A stretch of DNA of 64,000 bases from Stenocarpella maydis (lineage: Eukaryota; Ascomycota; Sordariomycetes; Diaporthales; Diaporthaceae). Both the position numbers and the translations under genes were made by a program. Numbering within the stretch: the stretch's first letter is position 1; every line of letters starts with the position of its first letter. The stretch is from contig NQMI01000126.1 of assembly GCA_002270565.1 (NCBI GenBank), forward strand, positions 62,001 to 126,000. Reading direction: 5' to 3'. The notes beneath the pieces were generated by a model that was not told the origin of the DNA, did no database searches, and worked only from the letters and a program-made list of their open reading frames with translations. This document shows positions 46,699-57,502 of the stretch, in pieces.

Positions 46699-46867
46699 AG
46701 TATTTGACCAAAGAGCAGCCTGGTTCGCATTGGGACAGAGAGCATTCATGATACCCAGAATTGATTTTCACACGAGAGCTAAAGAGACTTTAAGCGGAGA
46801 CCACTACGTAGTATGTCTTTTGTGAGTGCATATTTACCCTATTCTTGGTAGGGAACCTCGAAAATCA

Positions 46868-48252
46868 TTATTCTTTCCCCCAGGAACCAACCAACGCCAC
46901 GCCCAATTTTGTGAAAACAATTCCTTGGAACCAAGAAGCCGGGAATCGTGGTACACGCTGCGAAAATCCTCCATCAAATCGTGACGACATCAAACAAAAC
47001 CGACACCCAGAGCCCCCCCCCCCCACACCTTTCCTGCGAGAGCTCGCCCCTGGGCTCTCGATGAGCTTCGCGGAAGCACGCCCGGTGGGCGACTCGACGA
47101 CAGAGTCGGCATCCGAGAGCTCCTCGATGCGGCTGCCCGCCTCGACGGCACTGGCGGACTTCTCGCGCTCGAGACGAACCTCACGGCCACGCTTGTGGCA
47201 GTACCAGAGCACAAACATTAGCACTGAAAGGGATAATGTTAGCTAAGCCGCATCGGAGGCGCAGATGAGGAACGAATATACTCACAGAAGAGAGCTATGC
47301 TCCAGATGGCATTTGTACCGATAAAGGCAGGCCACCGCACCTTCAGGAAGTTCATTATGGCCTTGAGCATGCCCACAATAGCGCTAGGCTTCGTGACCAG
47401 CTCAGAGAGGTTCTTGGGCACCAAGAGCTTCATTGCCTGGTCCTTGATGCCACCCTTAGGAACATCGTCGCCCTTTAGGCCCTGCGACTCGGCGGCCACC
47501 GCGAGGAGCTCCGGCGCGAGGGCGCCAGTGACCTTGTTGGGCAGGGTGGTGACCATCTTCTGCATGCTCTTGGGCAGCTTCTCATAGTTCCGGGCCAGGG
47601 TGCCGTCGTGGTCGTCAAAGAGCTTCTTCAGGTCGCCTGCGGCGGTGGGCACACCGTTGACCAGATCCTGCAGGACGACCGTGAACTTGCCAACCATCTC
47701 GGCCGAGTCCTTGGACAGCGAGAAGGTCTTGTTGTTGCGCGCCGACAGGTTCAGGTCGTCGAGGATGCGGTTAATGTCGTCCTTCTCGCGCTCCTCCTCG
47801 TCGTGCGGCACCGCGAGGTTGGTCGGCTGAAGGTCGTTCTTGCCGGTCTTGCGCGTGAAGAAGGAGAAGCGCGAGGGCTGTTTGCCGTCTGCTCTGGCAG
47901 CAGTGTCGGCGGGCTTTGCTTTGCCCTTGCCCTTGCCCTTGGCCTCGAGATCTTCGCTTCGGACATAGCTGTCATTATCGCTGTCCCACGAGATGTCGGG
48001 CGTCTGGACTCTAGGCGGGAGGGGTGGTCGCTTTCCATTTTCGTCGGAAAAGCCGTCCTCAGACGTGAGCCTCTCGAAGAAGAGCTGCTCATCTTCCGAA
48101 AGGACAGGGCCTGGTGCTGGGCCGAGGGAGCTGGTGGATGGTGACTTTGATCGCGCCAGGGCTGCTTCAGCTTCCTCTTGAAGCTTGGCCCTCTCCTCGA
48201 CCTTTCGGTCCTTATTCTTCTTGAACTTGCGGTAGGCAATATATTCAAGCAT
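46868..48252 (-). CDS. Uncharacterised fungal membrane protein, one C-terminal helix
   Basis: Family not recognised. Exons 48252-47286 and 47223-46868, joined over a 62-nt intron with branch point GCTAAC; 440 residues from MLEYIAYRKFKKNKDRKVEE (an ATG ten codons upstream is possible). The protein begins with a basic coiled coil, then disordered acidic sequence, then a helical region (VVLQDLVNGVPTAAGDLKKL, KMVTTLPNKVTGALAPELL). One membrane helix, NAIWSIALFLLMFVLWYC, is split by the intron, and a basic tail HKRGREVRLEREK follows. The last about 50 residues, after a run of Gly encoded by a 12-C tract (47013-47024), look like untranslated sequence; a length error in that tract would change the end. 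Confidence 0.72.
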
Positions 48253-48976
48253 TTTGTCTTTCTGCCGCAGGGGGCAACGAGACAAGTTGCGAGTGTGTCA
48301 GGATGGACGATGAGAAGAGAGTCGAGAAAGGCTGAACCAGAGGCTGCGGCCCAGGGCTGCCCTTTTCTTTGGTCGACCTACTGTGGTTACTAACAGCGCA
48401 GTTGGGGTGTCATTCAGCGTTGCACATGATGGCGTGTGGCGAGGGCTCTATCGAGGCCGCCCGTTATTAGTATAGCTGCGAGCACACAGCCACTGTACCA
48501 AGCTTTCTTGAGCTGTCAGTAATCGGAGTTCCCTTGACTGTTACCCCGCCAAATGATGTATCTGTCCACTCCAAGGGCCTGCCTGCCTTGGCCTGTGACA
48601 GGAGAGGCCTCAAGGGTTGGTGACGTCACTAGCGCAAGGTTACGCACGCAAACGATTCGACAAAGACATGCGACTTACTCAGTAGAGCTGCCGCTTGTTT
48701 CATGTCCATGCCATGCTCTTTGTGGCTGGGTATCGTAAAGTAGATTCGCGTCTGCAAAGGGCCAAATAATACTCGTTGCGTCCACAGTACCAGAACCACA
48801 GATTGCGGGCAGTCCGGTCATCAGCCCAGCATTGGCCTTGTCATCGTTTTGATCGTGTGTTCCGAGGAGCGTTCTCAACCGTCGGGTACGGGACGCCAGC
48901 ACCGCTCTCACCCATCGCGAGACTTGTGTTCTTCTTCCCCAGGGTAGTACACCATATCTGTTGCACGCAGTGCCCG
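48253..48976. other. Interval between NSE1 end and membrane-protein start
   Basis: 724 bases with the NSE1 3' end and the promoter of the membrane protein gene. No gene seen. Confidence 0.55.
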
Positions 48977-49969
48977 TCACTCTGCACCGTCGTCTTCGCC
49001 GTCAACCTCCTCACCCGCCTCGTCGTTCACCATCGATCCGTTCACATTGCTCCTCCTCTTCCGGCCGACGCTGCGGTGCGCCGCAGCTGTTTCTGTGATG
49101 GCCCTCTCGCCAACGTAGTTTTTGCCTGTCCATTCCGTCTCACACCTCGGACACTTGTGCCCGCCCGTACGCGTGCGCCAGTACCTCTCTGTGCAGACGT
49201 CATGGATCCGTACGTTGCAGTCCCGCTCAGGGCACCTCTGCCCGACCGTGATGATCTCCTTGCACGCCTCACAGAACTTGATGCGCTGCCACTGGTCAGG
49301 GCCGACATCGGGGTCGTTGTAGGCCGCAACCAGCCACGTCTTAAGTTCCATTAATGAGCGCGGGCTCAGGCTATAGAACCCGTCGTCGCTCTCCTCGAAC
49401 CAGCCCTCGGCGACCAGACTGGGGAGTAGCCTCTCGATCTCGCTGTGCTTCAGGGCCCTGTCTGCCGTCCGCTGCGCAGGCTCTTCCCCATCGGCGTCGC
49501 CGTCCTGGATTGGTGCCGCTGGCCGGGCGACTTTCCTGGCCTGTGCCGCGGTGACGGCCATGACCTCCTGCCTGGGCGTGTTGTATGTCTCAAACATAGC
49601 ATCAAGCAGCCGCTTAATAAAAGATATCTCATCGGGAGTCCGCGACGTCGCCAGCTGGGTGCTGGGATCGCTGTGCACGTTAATGAGCGCCCATACTTGC
49701 TGCCGGTCGACCTGGTGGTAGGTGCTGCGGATGTCGTAGTCCAGCGATGCCGCGGCCTCGCGTGCCTTGCTGATGTATTGCCTGAAGGTGTCCTCATCTA
49801 TGGAATCAGCAGTGACCCTGCGGCCCGACTCGTCTTCTGCTGACTGGATGGCAGCAATGATGGACTTTCCCTCGCCGAGTGTTATGAAACCGCGGCCCAT
49901 CAAGGCCTGCATGAAGGCTCTGTTTCGGTGGCCCCAGCCAAATGGGAGCACTGGCTCCCACTCCGGCAT
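48977..49969 (-). CDS. SMC5-SMC6 complex subunit NSE1
   Basis: RING-like subunit of the Smc5/6 DNA-repair complex that pairs with MAGE-type NSE3; nuclear. A single exon of 330 residues from MPEWEPVLPFGWGHRNRAF; an upstream in-frame ATG at 50032 is less likely because the conserved block begins at GHRNRAFMQALMGRG. Winged-helix segments fill the first about 220 residues. The C-terminal variant RING is CEACKEIITVGQRC, CNVRIHDVC, HKCPRCETEW, with the eight ligands in C4HC3-like order. A short basic tail follows (GRKRRSN), then acidic residues. Confidence 0.92.
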   Translation of the reverse strand: MPEWEPVLPFGWGHRNRAFMQALMGRGFITLGEGKSIIAAIQSAEDESGRRVTADSIDEDTFRQYISKAREAAASLDYDIRSTYHQVDRQQVWALINVHSDPSTQLATSRTPDEISFIKRLLDAMFETYNTPRQEVMAVTAAQARKVARPAAPIQDGDADGEEPAQRTADRALKHSEIERLLPSLVAEGWFEESDDGFYSLSPRSLMELKTWLVAAYNDPDVGPDQWQRIKFCEACKEIITVGQRCPERDCNVRIHDVCTERYWRTRTGGHKCPRCETEWTGKNYVGERAITETAAAHRSVGRKRRSNVNGSMVNDEAGEEVDGEDDGAE

Positions 49970-52058
49970 GGTGATTGGGAGATGAAGTGGCCAGAGGGCG
50001 AGGATCGATTGTACAGTAGGGGAGATGCCCACAGATTAGGACTGTGGAGGAGAATGCTAGAGTGCTCTGGGAAGGACGGGTGCAGATAGGCGATAGGTGA
50101 GTGGTGACCTGAGAATGGACAGCGAGATAGGCGTAGCAGGGCGGCCGTCAACACGAATAGCGTACAAGAAGAAGAAGAAGAAGAAAAAAAGGGAAAAAGA
50201 AAACGCCGGTGTGGTTGTGGTGAGGCTGGTCGTGACCAACTGCAGCTATTGATTTACTAGAGAGACGCGCGGGGCACAGAAGACGCGTCTCGAGGTCCCG
50301 AACGGAGTTTCAATCGGTAGTGTGGTGTACGGAGTAGTGTAGTGCGCGCTCTAGAAGGGCAGCATGGAGGACACAGTGTGGCAGGGGCCCTGGAATGGCC
50401 CGTGTACTGTACGGGCATAACCCAGCCACAAGGCTGCATCAGCAAGACCCCATGCAGGCAACATTTGAACCCTCGGAAATAGCCCCAACCCTGCGGCGAT
50501 CAAATCGAACACGCGCGCGGCCGCGAGGGACAGGAAACGTACGTACTCGGTAGACTGATCAATCTTCAACATGCCATGTCACAGGGCCTCAGGACTTGGC
50601 CGACACTCGAGGCTGCTCCTCACTTTGGTATACGAAAAGAGCCCCTCTGTCATGTAAACAAACATTAGGGTTTCTCAATAGTTGGCGCGTGTGCATTGCC
50701 TGAACATACTTTGATGTTGGTGTCCTGACAGGCTTCATGAGTCTCGGTCGCTGTTGTAATTACCGGCCAGACTACGCTAGACGGTTCTCAGCCACATCAA
50801 CGGGGTCTCCGCCATTTCCAGTCCCAGCATGGTTCGTCACCCTCATCTAGCCGCTGCAAGCAATCAGCCGCTTTTGCGCTACACTAGTAATCTAGTCGGT
50901 CGTCCCAGCCCATTCGGATAACTCCCTCGCAGCTCTGCCGCATCCCTCAGCAGAGACCGTGGCCTCGGAGCTGGGCCCGAAGTGCTGGGTTGCTCTGCCG
51001 AGCCCACAGACCAGCCCCAATGGGGCAGGGGCAGCCCCGATCTGCCCTCACCCAACTGCCGGGCCACAGGTGAACCTCAGACGACGGGCATCTTGGCCCC
51101 TGGCTCGCAGGAGATGCGGGAATATCGCTCCCACTAGCCGCCTCAGCTGCATCTGGAATCGGCAAAAGGAGCCCCCTTCATTCTTTTTTTGACTTCTCCC
51201 GCTATGGAAGCTCGTCCAGGGGTTGCATCGAGATCTACCGTCGCAACCCGCCATGTCGTATCAGAGCTCAGCTCCGCCTGATCGAAGGTATCCTAGCAGG
51301 GCCTCCCCCCCCCCAACGCGCTGAAGATACGTATACCAGTACACACTATAGTACGGCCCATCTTCCATCCAGCCCGTCCTCCGAAAAGGTTCTGGTCTCT
51401 TCGCTGCCGCAACACCTCACCACTGCTCGGTGCCGTGCTTTTTGCCGACGTTTTTCCGCTGTCGAGACCTGTCCTAGTCCTCCGTATATACTTAGTCCAG
51501 CTCTCGTGAGGTAAACAAGCAACGTCGCGGCTTTTCGCCGACGGCATCAGCCTCGGGTTTTCCCACCGCGCTGGCTTCGTCTCCTCATCCCTGCGAGGTT
51601 TTGCTTGGGCAGCTGAAACAGAATTCTCCCAGGGACATCTACCGTCAACTACTCATCCATTGAACCGTGGTCCCTGTCAAACTGCACCTCATCCCTGATG
51701 TTTCGTGCCCGACCCCTGAGCGTGGCATGGCCTCACGGCCTTTTTGGGACTTGGTGGCTGCCCGTCAAATGCAATCCCAGGCACGATCCGGGCGATGTTG
51801 CCATCACTCGACAAGTTCCTTCTTTTCTCCGAACTTCTTTTTTTCTTTTGTTCGCCACCATCACTCCCTGCTACTTGCGAAACCAAGTAGATAGGAATGT
51901 CGCTCCCTTCCCCCGCCTACCTTTGACTGGATTCTCTCGTTACTTAATGCCACCCCCGGCCAATTTCACATTCTCTCCTTCTGTTGTTGTCGTATCGACC
52001 CACATTGGCTTATAAACCTGCCTGAGGAGGCACAGAGCCTCATGACTACAGGGCGGTG
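49970..52058. other. Divergent intergenic region of 2.1 kb
   Basis: Separates NSE1 from the multipass membrane protein gene. Contains TACGGAGTA at 50338, a short AAG repeat near 50167-50184 and a 10-C tract at 51305-51314. No gene recognised. Confidence 0.55.
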
Positions 52059-53957
52059 ATGTCTGGCAGTGAGTCTCTTGTAGAAATGTGAACTGAATCG
52101 CACTTGCCTACACAAACGATAAAACCGTCGCCAACACATTTGCCATAAAAAAAAACATTTGACAGACTCGCTGACGAAACTGAACTAGTTGCTCAAGAGC
52201 TGCCTTCTGAGGCTGTTGGGCCAGCAGTTGGCGTTTCAATCTACAGCTCGATATGCTTGACACTCAGTTGTGCCCTCCTGTGGGCGGCAATCGCCCACCG
52301 GGAGTGGAAGAGCTGTGAGTACGTTCCTAAGAAAGTCGACCGGCGCGCTGTGCTAACAGACCTGCCAAAGATGTCGCATTCTTCGCCTTCTTCACATCCC
52401 TCAGCACACTAGCTTCCATGGTCAGTATCCAGCGGCTGCCTCTCCCCGTTCTAGACTACCTCGAGGGCATCTTGCAAGTCAGGGTCGCTAAAGGAGGCAT
52501 ATGTCTCCAGAGTCCCCTCGGTATTTCGCGTCACCTTTTAGACTGACAGTTCTCAAGGCGCAACAGCTGCACACCTACCTCCGATGGACTTCTATCAAGA
52601 TTGACCAGTTTGCTTATGTTAGCACACGCGCCGGTAACCCTGAACTGTCGGTGGCTGGAGCCTCAGTAAACGCTGACCTTGTTCTATTCTACATCCGTCA
52701 GTTGACTCGGAAGCACAGATACCGCATATAGTTGAGTTTACTGACCAAGGCCAGAATTTTACTGTTACAATGTTGAATCGATACTCGTTGTCGCATGGTA
52801 TGCTCAGCCGCGAGGGATTTCTCCGCCAACACGTAGTCTAACCTAAAAGTAGGTGCACGGAGCTAGCCTACTCTGTTTACCATTTGAAAGCAACCGGGTC
52901 AGCAACCCGATACGGAAGCTACGCTGCGAAGACTACCGCCGTTATCCTTCCCATCATCCAAGTGAGCCTGATGCGCACTGACGCGGTGCAGAGCTCAAAC
53001 ATTGGGTTCTATTTTCTCGCGAACATGATCAGTGAGTCCCCCTTCGACAGATGGTCTTCGCGAATCCTGCACAGTTGCTAATCATCCAGTGCAGTGGGCG
53101 TCAGCCTTGCGCTCGGCACAATCCTCCTTCTGGCTATCCTCGCGAGATACGTTGCAACACGAGCTGCGACGGCGTGGGTACGTGCCCAAAATGCACTTCC
53201 CTCGGGAATTAACCAAGATTGCTCGTGCAACTATCGGAGAGGAAAGGATACCGGCTAACACAATGCGAACAGCATGTTGGGTATGCCGACCGTTCGACTG
53301 TCGATGGTAATAACGCTGCCACTGTTCACAACACCGCCGGCGTAAGTCTTGGAAGCAGCACTGGCGGAACCCCACTGCAGCAGAAGAGCATTTACGATAG
53401 CTGGCTTGTTACCCGCTTCACTATTGCCTTCGCGGGTCTATCGTGAGTTATAAATTGATGGGCTGTAACTGCTGCTTCTATGCTGATGGTATGCTTGCAG
53501 GGGATTCCAATTGGTGATCATCTCGCAGGAGATCAACTTTGCCCGGGACAATGGCAAAGATTCACTTGGTTCTACCGTCGACCTGAGTTATCAACGAGCC
53601 ATCGGCGATGTCTTGACCTTCCTGCCTGGGGTTTCTGCCGGTCTCCTTGCCTTCATAGTCTTCGGCACAACAAAGTCATTTCGAGATTACTTCTACCGCA
53701 AATTGGTACCGAGAAGCATACGGAGGCGTTGGAGGAACACCATGAGGAGCCCACCCCTCGTCACCACACCAGCTCGATGTCCGATTCCGGACAGCCCCGG
53801 GCAATCTGAATTCTACGAACTTGACGGTGGGGAGTCGGGTCTGGGCACAGGGTTTCACCAGCATGGAAGCCGCTCACCCGGCGTCAACTCCATTAGCTTT
53901 GCGGGAAAGGGCCCTGAGGACGAGTTTCCAATACTGTCAATCCGGCCGCACAGATGA
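52059..53957 (+). CDS. Multipass membrane protein of an uncharacterised fungal family (9 exons)
   Basis: Function unknown. Exons: 52059-52068, 52189-52314, 52371-52420, 52558-52696, 52755-52797, 52853-53031, 53095-53177, 53273-53442, 53501-53957; the joined frame gives 418 residues. Hydrophobic segments: VGVSIYSSICLTLSCALLWA, YVAFFAFFTSLSTLASM, ADLVLFYIQFYCYNVESILV, TTAVILPIIQVSLM, MGVSLALGTILLLAIL, WLVTRFTIAFAGLSGFQLVI and VLTFLPGVSAGLLAFIVFG, so about seven helices. Between helices 2 and 3 is a conserved-looking loop, AQQLHTYLRWTSIKIDQFAY, and AGNPELSVAGASVN. The tail is cytosolic and basic. Exon 1 is only 10 nt and its acceptor (ACTAG, after a CTGAC branch point) was chosen for frame. Seven helices recall a receptor, but no receptor motif is visible. 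Confidence 0.72.
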
Positions 53958-55066
53958 GTTCGCTGTGTCGGCAAAGGCCGGAAGCGCCAAGAAGCGTGTG
54001 GCCACGTCCATCAAGATAAATACGACTAATGACATGCAAAGGAAAAGAAGCAATTCTGGACTTCCATGCTGACTCGGACTCAAAAGGCCAACTTGGCTGC
54101 GTGAGATCCTTGGATGCAGCAGACTTTGTTCAGGCGGAGGTCTCCTGATGGCCGTTGTGACGAGCGACTCCGGAAAGCGGAATCCGTGGAAGCGGTTCGC
54201 CCGCTTGGCGCCACCGACCGAAGCCAGGTAGTCCCGGGATAGAGCGCGGCTCTTGCTGCCCAAGTAGCATTAGGGAGAAAAAGCAATGTGACAGAGCCCC
54301 AGGGCTAACCAGACGTGACGTCGAAGCACGACAACACTAACACGATCTAGGCGCTGCGCTACCAGTGGCACTCCACCGAAGTCGACGATGGTTCCCGGAC
54401 GTCCAACATCTTAGCCCGCAACGTGCGCCCGAAGCCCCAGCCAACACCACCAAGAAGTCACATCCAACCATCACGGCGATGACGGCCCGAAGCCCTCCTC
54501 GCCAGGGATATCCGGCCTTTGGAGATTGTGATGATGCTAGTGTGACTTGACAAGATCCATTGTTGGCACTACCCTCGGGCGCACGGGATCAAGACGGATT
54601 AATAAGGGAGCAGGTAACCTCTCAGCTCCTGCCCGTCCACCATTTCGCTCTCAATATCACAGAGACATTTTTTGTGGTCATGTCTCAGGGGACAATTGGC
54701 CAGCTTCGGGCAGGGCCGAGACAAACAACGGCCACGTTTTCGCAAACCTCCTGATTTTCTTTGTTCCTTCTTGTCCATCAAACAGTTGTGCTGCTACCTG
54801 CTGTCAACCCATCTCACATTGAGGCGCCGTCACCAAGACTGACGAAAACCCGCTCGCTCAAAAAGTGACCCAAAAAACCCACAACCAACGACATGAACAC
54901 TCTGCGATGTTCGCTACGGCCGAGCTTGCGAGAATTTGCGAGTGACATCGGACAGTAAGGCTATCACTGAGAAATAATCTCACCAGTATCATCGCCCCAA
55001 CCCCCATCACCCCAGCCCAAGAAAAGAAGGAACCGAGAAAACCAAGAGAGGAAAAGAAAACCAAGA
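53958..55066. other. Gene-free interval
   Basis: About 1.1 kb between two plus-strand genes. No recognised gene; the right part is the promoter and A-rich leader of the Cys-rich gene. Confidence 0.5.
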
Positions 55067-55477
55067 ATGTGCACTGGCCTAGCCTACAAAATGATGTGCG
55101 GCCACTACCTCGTGCACTGGACCTCGCGGTGCCCCAGGAAGTGCGTCCTCCCGGACTGCCGTAACACGCTCGCCTGCACCTGCGCCCAGTGCGACCCGGA
55201 GTACAACCGGTCCCAGATCCTGCTGCGGTACGGCGCCGAGCGGGACAGGCTGACGGCGCGGCTCCGCAGAGCGACGCAGGAGGGCCGCCTCCAGGATGCG
55301 AGGGCCCTGGAGCGCCGCCTGCGCGACAGGCAGTGGAGGCAGATGGTTGACCTGGGGCGGACGCGGATCCGGGGGCTGGACCCGGCGGCGCCCGTGCGCT
55401 TCCCTGGCCTGTACGACCAGTTTGTCCAGGATAACCTCGGCAGGCCGGTCGATTGGGACCGGCTGCTGAACGGCTGA
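55067..55477 (+). CDS. Small Cys-rich protein, probable zinc-binding
   Basis: Family not recognised. 136 residues in one exon. The first 45 residues hold nine Cys and two His: MCTGLAYKMMCGHYLVHW, RCPRKCVLPDCRN, CTCAQCDPEY. The pattern CGH...C...C...C...C-x-C-x2-C suggests a zinc-ribbon or RING-like site rather than a secreted disulphide protein, because there is no signal peptide. The rest is a charged helix rich in Arg (ERDRLTARLRRATQEGR, ALERRLRDRQWRQM) and a short conserved-looking end, FPGLYDQFVQDNLGRPVDW. It is convergent with the next gene, 81 bases apart. Many fungi have short proteins beginning with a similar CGH block; function unknown. Confidence 0.7.
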   Translation: MCTGLAYKMMCGHYLVHWTSRCPRKCVLPDCRNTLACTCAQCDPEYNRSQILLRYGAERDRLTARLRRATQEGRLQDARALERRLRDRQWRQMVDLGRTRIRGLDPAAPVRFPGLYDQFVQDNLGRPVDWDRLLNG

Positions 55478-55558
55478 GGGCTCTCGCGCTGATGTCTTGA
55501 TGCTCTGTGGTGGCTGTCGGGGGTTTGTGAGAGGGGAGAGTCAGGGACGCGGCTGCTC

Positions 55559-57502
55559 TCACCAAGCCCCTGGGTACTTCTTTGCGAGGGCCGAGGGGAA
55601 CCCAACCGGTGCCATCGTGTTGGCCAGCTCGAAAACGCCGGCAAGAACTGGCCTGTCGTCTTGGGCCTTGTCGGAAGCGGGCTTGGATGAGGCGGGCGGA
55701 GTGGCCGGGGGCGCAGAGGAAGCGATATTCATGGCATTTTTGCCCCTGGTGTAATCCTTCAACCTGTTCGTCGCCAGCCTCCCGTGCCGCTTCTTGTCGG
55801 TGGTACAACGGATCAGAGGCAGCTGGATGATGGCCGCAAACGTGTCGACAACCTTCTGGCGGTGCACATTGTGCCTCTCGGCGACGTCATCCCAGGGAAA
55901 CAGTTCCTCGCATGTCTCGGCGATATCAACGATGAGATTCGGCGAGTGCGTCTCCGGAGGAGACGGAGTCGGTGGTCTCGGCGTGGGAGAAGCAGCCGGA
56001 GTGGGAGATGGAGCTGCTGTGGAGCCCGGCTGCGCTGCCAGTGTTTGAGATGAGGCTGGCCGGCCCTGCGTGTACTGAGCACGCCCTTTTTCACTTATTG
56101 TGGTTGAACTCAGAGACATATTTGGCTGTGGGGAATGGCTGAAATTGTGAGGGGGTACACCCACGGCGGACTCGTTCGTACTCGTGTCTGCTCGCGGGAA
56201 CGCTCTCTGAATTGGAATAGGGTACGGTCCTTGGGCTGGAATGTGTGTCAGGCCGTATCCCATGGGGACTTGCCCGTGATAGAGCTGCTGCGGCCTATGC
56301 ATATGATTCTGAGAGACGTCAGTATTCACACCGAAATTGGCAGCCGGAAATGGCGCGGGCTGCATATGAGCAGGATGGACCAGGTGGGCGAGTTCCCAGC
56401 CATGATGAGCATGGGAGCCAGGCCCGACCAGAGGGTAAATGTTCATCTTATTGTGCGAAGCCTGCTGGCGGATCTGTTCGCATGCCAAACATGGTGGCTT
56501 CGGAGGAAGTGGGTGGACAGCTGGCACCGCGACGCCGCCACTGTTACCCGTATGCTTCGGCACCGGCGGCTGCGCCTGAGGTATTGGCCCCGGCGGAGTC
56601 GAGGGGGCTGCCTGAGCGGGCTGCCACACTTTTTGTGTTGTGGGAGGCCGCGTGGCTTGCGCTGAACCGGCTTCCTCCTGCAGAGGAAGCTGGTGGCCGC
56701 TCTGGATATGCTCCATGCCCAACTCCTTGCGCGGCTGGGTGACTGGCTGGGGACACTGAGTTGGGTCTGTGGACTCCTGGGGTGTTGCCGCCTGTTGCGT
56801 CTCGTCCCGGATGGCTGGAGATGGCTCGGGTGCCGAAGGCTGGGCGTACGGGATCGCCATCGCCTGGTTGGGTGCCATAGCGAGGGTCGCAGGCATCGGT
56901 TGGGGTGGCATGCCAGATGCTGCCCACGAGGCATTGAACCATGCCGGCGGCTTGGAATCGTTAGCATCGGAAGGTGTCGGCGAGGCCAGCTGAGAGCCAG
57001 CTTGGACTGGAGGCGCAGCTCGCGGCAACTGCTTGGGAGAGAGCATCGGAGAGCTTCGGGAGGTTTGGCTCGTGATCTGGTCAGGAGGGGGGGGGAAGAC
57101 GTAGTTCTCCATACTAGGCAGCGAAACTCCACGATTAAAGTTGCTTGATTCGTGGAGCGGCTGGCATACTGGGAGGCCCGGAACGAGGTGAGGATGGATA
57201 TTGCCAGGTCCAGTGTCCTCGGGAGGAGGTCCGACTTTCGGTATACTGGTAGGGTCCACGGCACGGTAGTGGGCTTCCGCTGGAACCTCCCCGCTGCCAC
57301 GGAACCTCTTGACCGGTTTGGAAGAGACGAACTGGACCTCGTCCTCTGGCTTCCTCTTGATGTTCACGGAGCGGTTGCTCTCCTTTTGAGCCATGCCAGA
57401 GTCCATTCTGGGAGTACGGCTCTTGTTGGGAAATGAATTGGATCTCGGCAGGGAGTCATCAAGATTGAAGCACGGGTTGTGTTCCAGCACATTTGATGGC
57501 AA
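55559..57502 (-). CDS. Proline-rich protein with conserved C-terminal domain
   Basis: Function unknown. 647 residues in one exon. Residues 1 to about 520 are disordered and rich in Pro, Gln and Ser (for example PPTTQKVWQPAQAAPSTPPG), with a basic patch KRKPEDEVQFVSSKPVKRF that may be a nuclear signal. The compact C-terminal part, about residues 523-590, reads SPNLIVDIAETCEELFPWDD, VAERHNVHRQKVVDTFAAII and DKKRHGRLATNRLKDYTRGK; it looks like a helix-turn-helix-type fold conserved among filamentous fungi. The combination suggests a nuclear regulator, but that is inference. The start could be shorter (MDSGMAQKESN). Confidence 0.72.
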   Translation of the reverse strand: MPSNVLEHNPCFNLDDSLPRSNSFPNKSRTPRMDSGMAQKESNRSVNIKRKPEDEVQFVSSKPVKRFRGSGEVPAEAHYRAVDPTSIPKVGPPPEDTGPGNIHPHLVPGLPVCQPLHESSNFNRGVSLPSMENYVFPPPPDQITSQTSRSSPMLSPKQLPRAAPPVQAGSQLASPTPSDANDSKPPAWFNASWAASGMPPQPMPATLAMAPNQAMAIPYAQPSAPEPSPAIRDETQQAATPQESTDPTQCPQPVTQPRKELGMEHIQSGHQLPLQEEAGSAQATRPPTTQKVWQPAQAAPSTPPGPIPQAQPPVPKHTGNSGGVAVPAVHPLPPKPPCLACEQIRQQASHNKMNIYPLVGPGSHAHHGWELAHLVHPAHMQPAPFPAANFGVNTDVSQNHMHRPQQLYHGQVPMGYGLTHIPAQGPYPIPIQRAFPRADTSTNESAVGVPPHNFSHSPQPNMSLSSTTISEKGRAQYTQGRPASSQTLAAQPGSTAAPSPTPAASPTPRPPTPSPPETHSPNLIVDIAETCEELFPWDDVAERHNVHRQKVVDTFAAIIQLPLIRCTTDKKRHGRLATNRLKDYTRGKNAMNIASSAPPATPPASSKPASDKAQDDRPVLAGVFELANTMAPVGFPSALAKKYPGAW

